DNA from: an uncultured Prevotella sp.
Lineage (GTDB): Bacteria; Bacteroidota; Bacteroidia; Bacteroidales; Bacteroidaceae
Reading direction: 5' to 3'
DNA: 34,702 bases
Assembly: GCA_944321645.1 (NCBI GenBank)
Contig: CALUMB010000026.1
Span: forward strand, 1-34,702
In this document: positions 32,789 through 34,702 of the stretch, piece after piece
Numbering within the stretch: position 1 is the first letter of the stretch
How the letters are laid out: the number at the start of each line of letters is the position of its first letter
The notes under the pieces: model-generated
What the model was told of the DNA's origin: nothing
Databases searched by the model: none
Seen by the model: the letters and a program-made list of their open reading frames with translations, nothing else
Made by a program: the position numbers and the translations under genes

Positions 32789-34441
32789 ATGAAGAAACTA
32801 TTACTGTCCACCATGCTGGCCACAGCAAGCATCTGCGCAAGCGCATGGGATTTTGAAGCCAACGGCATCTACTACGAAATCACTTCCGAAAGCGAACAGA
32901 CCTGCGAAGTATGCTACAACCCGGCAGTGTACCGAGGGAATGTCTCCATACCCGGAACGGCCACAAACAACGGCAAGGCATACACCGTCACCGCAATAGG
33001 CGAAGAGGCTTTCTACTATTGCACCGACCTAACAGGCATTACGCTGCCAAACACGGTAAACACAATAAAGACAGGGGCTTTCTACGCTTGCTCCGCCCTT
33101 ACAGAAGTCACAATCCCAAACTCCGTAAAAGTTATCGGCACCAGCTGCTTCGCAACCTGCGACAACCTCAAGACTGTCAATCTCGGCAACTCCGTCGAAG
33201 AGATAGGGATAAGGGCCTTCGTAAGCTGCCAGAGCCTGGAGGGCATCTCCATCCCAAGTTCCGTGAGCTACATAAGCTACGATGCGTTTGCAGACTGCCC
33301 GAAGTTCTCCACCATCACCGTAGACGAGGGCAACCAACACTACAAGTCGGCAGACAACATACTGTACGACAAGAAAATGACCGAACTGATTCTATGCACG
33401 CGCAACAAGCCATCAGTAACAATACCTTCCGGAGTGGAGGCAATCGGCGTCGGGGCATTCCTGGAGTGCAAGGAACTCGCAAGCGTAACGCTGCCAAACA
33501 CCGTCAACAGGATAGAATCCTACGCATTCCAGCAGTGCTCCGCCCTCAAGGAAATAACCCTTCCCCCCTCGCTCGAAACGATAGAGAGCGAAGCCTTCGC
33601 ACGCAGCGGACTGAAAGAAATCTACATCCCGGCAAATGTGGTGGACATCGTAGAGGACGCATTCACAAACTGCAGCGACTTGCTAAACATCAACGTAGAC
33701 CCCGCCACACGCTACTATGCCTCGGCAGACGGAGTGCTGTACGACAAGCAACTGACAACGCTCTACACCTGCCCGGGGGCCAAGACTTCTGTATCAATAC
33801 CGCAGACAGTGACAAAGATATCGGATAGGGCATTCAGCGGCGCACAAATCGCCAGCATCGAACTGCCAAGTTCGCTGACGGAAATCGGCGAAGAAACGTT
33901 CATGTACTGCTCTGCACTGAAGGAAATTGTCATACCAAACCTTGTCACAAAAATCGGGTCGGATGCGTTCTACTCCTGCCAGCGACTGAAAAAGGTTGTC
34001 CTTGGAGCCTCAGTCGAGCATATCGCCGAATATGCCTTCAACGGATGCGGAGCCTTGGAGGAGGTCTACTCATACAATCCGCAGCCGCCAACGCTAAGCT
34101 TTAACGTGTGGAACGACTGGAACTACGCCACGCTGTATGTACCACAAGGCTCCGTCACGGCATACCAAAACGCAAGCGGATGGGGGTCATTCAGCAAAAT
34201 ACTTGAACTCGACCCGACAGCAATCGACAATGTGGCTTCAAACGGCATCACAGCCAATGCCTCGTCCGACGGCATAACCGTCAACGGGGTGACTGCCGGA
34301 CTGCCCGTCAACGTCTACGACGAGGGCGGACGGCTCGTGCATTCAACAAAGGCAACAGGCAACTCGCTGGCAATACCGGCACCCAAAGGCCACGTCTACA
34401 TAGTGAAAGTTGGCGGCAAGAGCATAAAACTCGCCCTCTGA
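32789..34441 (+). CDS. BspA-type leucine-rich-repeat (LRR_5) surface protein with C-terminal sorting-like domain
   Basis: A 550-residue exported protein. The signal peptide is MKKLLLSTMLATASICASA. A family-typical start WDFEANGIYYEI and the segment VSIPGTATNNGKAYTVTAIGEEAF lead into about a dozen BspA repeats (residues about 70-430; for example LTEVTIPNSVKVIGTSCF), interrupted twice by YxSADxxLYDK inserts (about 185-195 and 310-320). ATLYVPQGSVTAYQNASGW ends the repeat domain. The last 70 residues, ending VNVYDEGGRLVHSTKA...GHVYIVKVGGKSIKLAL, are a T9SS-like sorting domain. Such proteins are adhesins or surface-exposed binding proteins. It is a single gene, with a terminator hairpin 10 bp after the stop, and appears less GC-rich than the hdr operon. 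Confidence 0.92.
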   Translation: MKKLLLSTMLATASICASAWDFEANGIYYEITSESEQTCEVCYNPAVYRGNVSIPGTATNNGKAYTVTAIGEEAFYYCTDLTGITLPNTVNTIKTGAFYACSALTEVTIPNSVKVIGTSCFATCDNLKTVNLGNSVEEIGIRAFVSCQSLEGISIPSSVSYISYDAFADCPKFSTITVDEGNQHYKSADNILYDKKMTELILCTRNKPSVTIPSGVEAIGVGAFLECKELASVTLPNTVNRIESYAFQQCSALKEITLPPSLETIESEAFARSGLKEIYIPANVVDIVEDAFTNCSDLLNINVDPATRYYASADGVLYDKQLTTLYTCPGAKTSVSIPQTVTKISDRAFSGAQIASIELPSSLTEIGEETFMYCSALKEIVIPNLVTKIGSDAFYSCQRLKKVVLGASVEHIAEYAFNGCGALEEVYSYNPQPPTLSFNVWNDWNYATLYVPQGSVTAYQNASGWGSFSKILELDPTAIDNVASNGITANASSDGITVNGVTAGLPVNVYDEGGRLVHSTKATGNSLAIPAPKGHVYIVKVGGKSIKLAL

Positions 34442-34450
34442 CAACATAGC

Positions 34451-34469
34451 TGCGCCCCAAATGGGCGCA
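34451..34469 (+). terminator. Hairpin after the second BspA-like gene
   Basis: TGCGCCC (34451-34457) pairs with GGGCGCA (34463-34469) around a five-base loop, 10 bp after the stop. The bases after it are TAAAT, so the T-tract is weak. Two more fold-backs follow: TTGAGCAAA (34483-34491) with TTTGCTCAA (34524-34532), and GGCGGGGCTT (34556-34565) with AAGTCCCGCC (34577-34586, one G-T pair). Confidence 0.6.
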
Positions 34470-34667
34470 TAAATCCCGCGCCTTGAGCAAAACAAACCTC
34501 TTCACTCTTCGTTTTTTCGCTCATTTGCTCAAACGCATAAATCGGCAAAACACAAGGCGGGGCTTTCCATAGCAGGAAGTCCCGCCCCTACACAACCTAC
34601 CTCGGGGCAGTAGAAATTCAGTGGTGATTTATTTTTCAAAATCCCTAATAATTCCGACCTTTGCCTT

Positions 34668-34702
34668 ATGGAAAAGAATCAATTGGAAGTCCTTGCGCGT
34701 AT
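34668..34702 (+). CDS. 5' end of a gene cut off by the window edge
   Basis: ATG at 34668 opens a frame MEKNQLEVLAR that runs to the last base. It is preceded by TTTG-N4-ATG, the same spacing seen at priA and the toxin gene, although the first half of the -7 box is GACC rather than TAnn. Eleven residues are too few to name a family. Confidence 0.35.
   Translation, partial: MEKNQLEVLAR

Overview
The window looks like a chromosomal segment of a Bacteroidales bacterium (phylum Bacteroidota), probably close to Prevotellaceae. The evidence is a complete porP-gldKLMN type IX secretion (T9SS) locus, two BspA-type leucine-rich-repeat surface proteins, C-terminal T9SS-like sorting domains, and promoter -7 boxes of the Bacteroidota type TAnnTTTG. 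Housekeeping genes are GC-rich by eye, with frequent ATA isoleucine codons. The genus is inference. No rRNA, tRNA, CRISPR array or complete insertion sequence was seen.

Layout. (1) 78-3663, minus strand: a tight four-gene accessory operon. Two paralogous membrane proteins bracket a T9SS-sorted protein and a secreted Cys/His- and Gly-rich protein. Three single-base frameshifts lie in the two middle genes, and a 111-bp MITE-like element has replaced the end of the last gene. (2) 3664-6618: a BspA-like gene (4512-5936, minus) between long intergenic stretches filled with repeats, palindromes and a duplicated promoter block. (3) 6619-17245: mostly core genes. These are priA, a PgpH-like 7TM-HD hydrolase (convergent with priA across a perfect hairpin), gltX-waaA, an Rpn-type PD-(D/E)XK nuclease, a membrane metallophosphoesterase and a DUF4421-like envelope protein. 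(4) 17441-24131, minus: an outer-membrane beta-barrel protein and the T9SS core porP-gldK-gldL-gldM-gldN. (5) 24305-24962: a toxin-first RelE/HigB-like toxin-antitoxin pair with a dyad operator over its promoter. (6) 25320-32016, plus: a seven-gene operon hdrC-hdrB-hdrA-flxD-flxC-flxB-flxA, a predicted soluble electron-bifurcating NADH dehydrogenase/heterodisulfide-reductase-like complex. (7) 32017-34702: a repeat-rich gap, a second BspA-like gene, terminator hairpins and the start of a truncated gene.

How the genes relate. The T9SS core could export the T9SS-tailed product of 1951-2777 and both BspA-like proteins. The Hdr-Flx operon would couple NADH oxidation to ferredoxin and disulfide reduction in an anaerobe. 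The most unusual parts are the operon at 167-3663, which reads like a decaying secreted-effector/immunity module, and a set of intergenic elements: a MITE with target duplication, hairpins sharing one apex, a duplicated promoter, and apparently leaderless starts.
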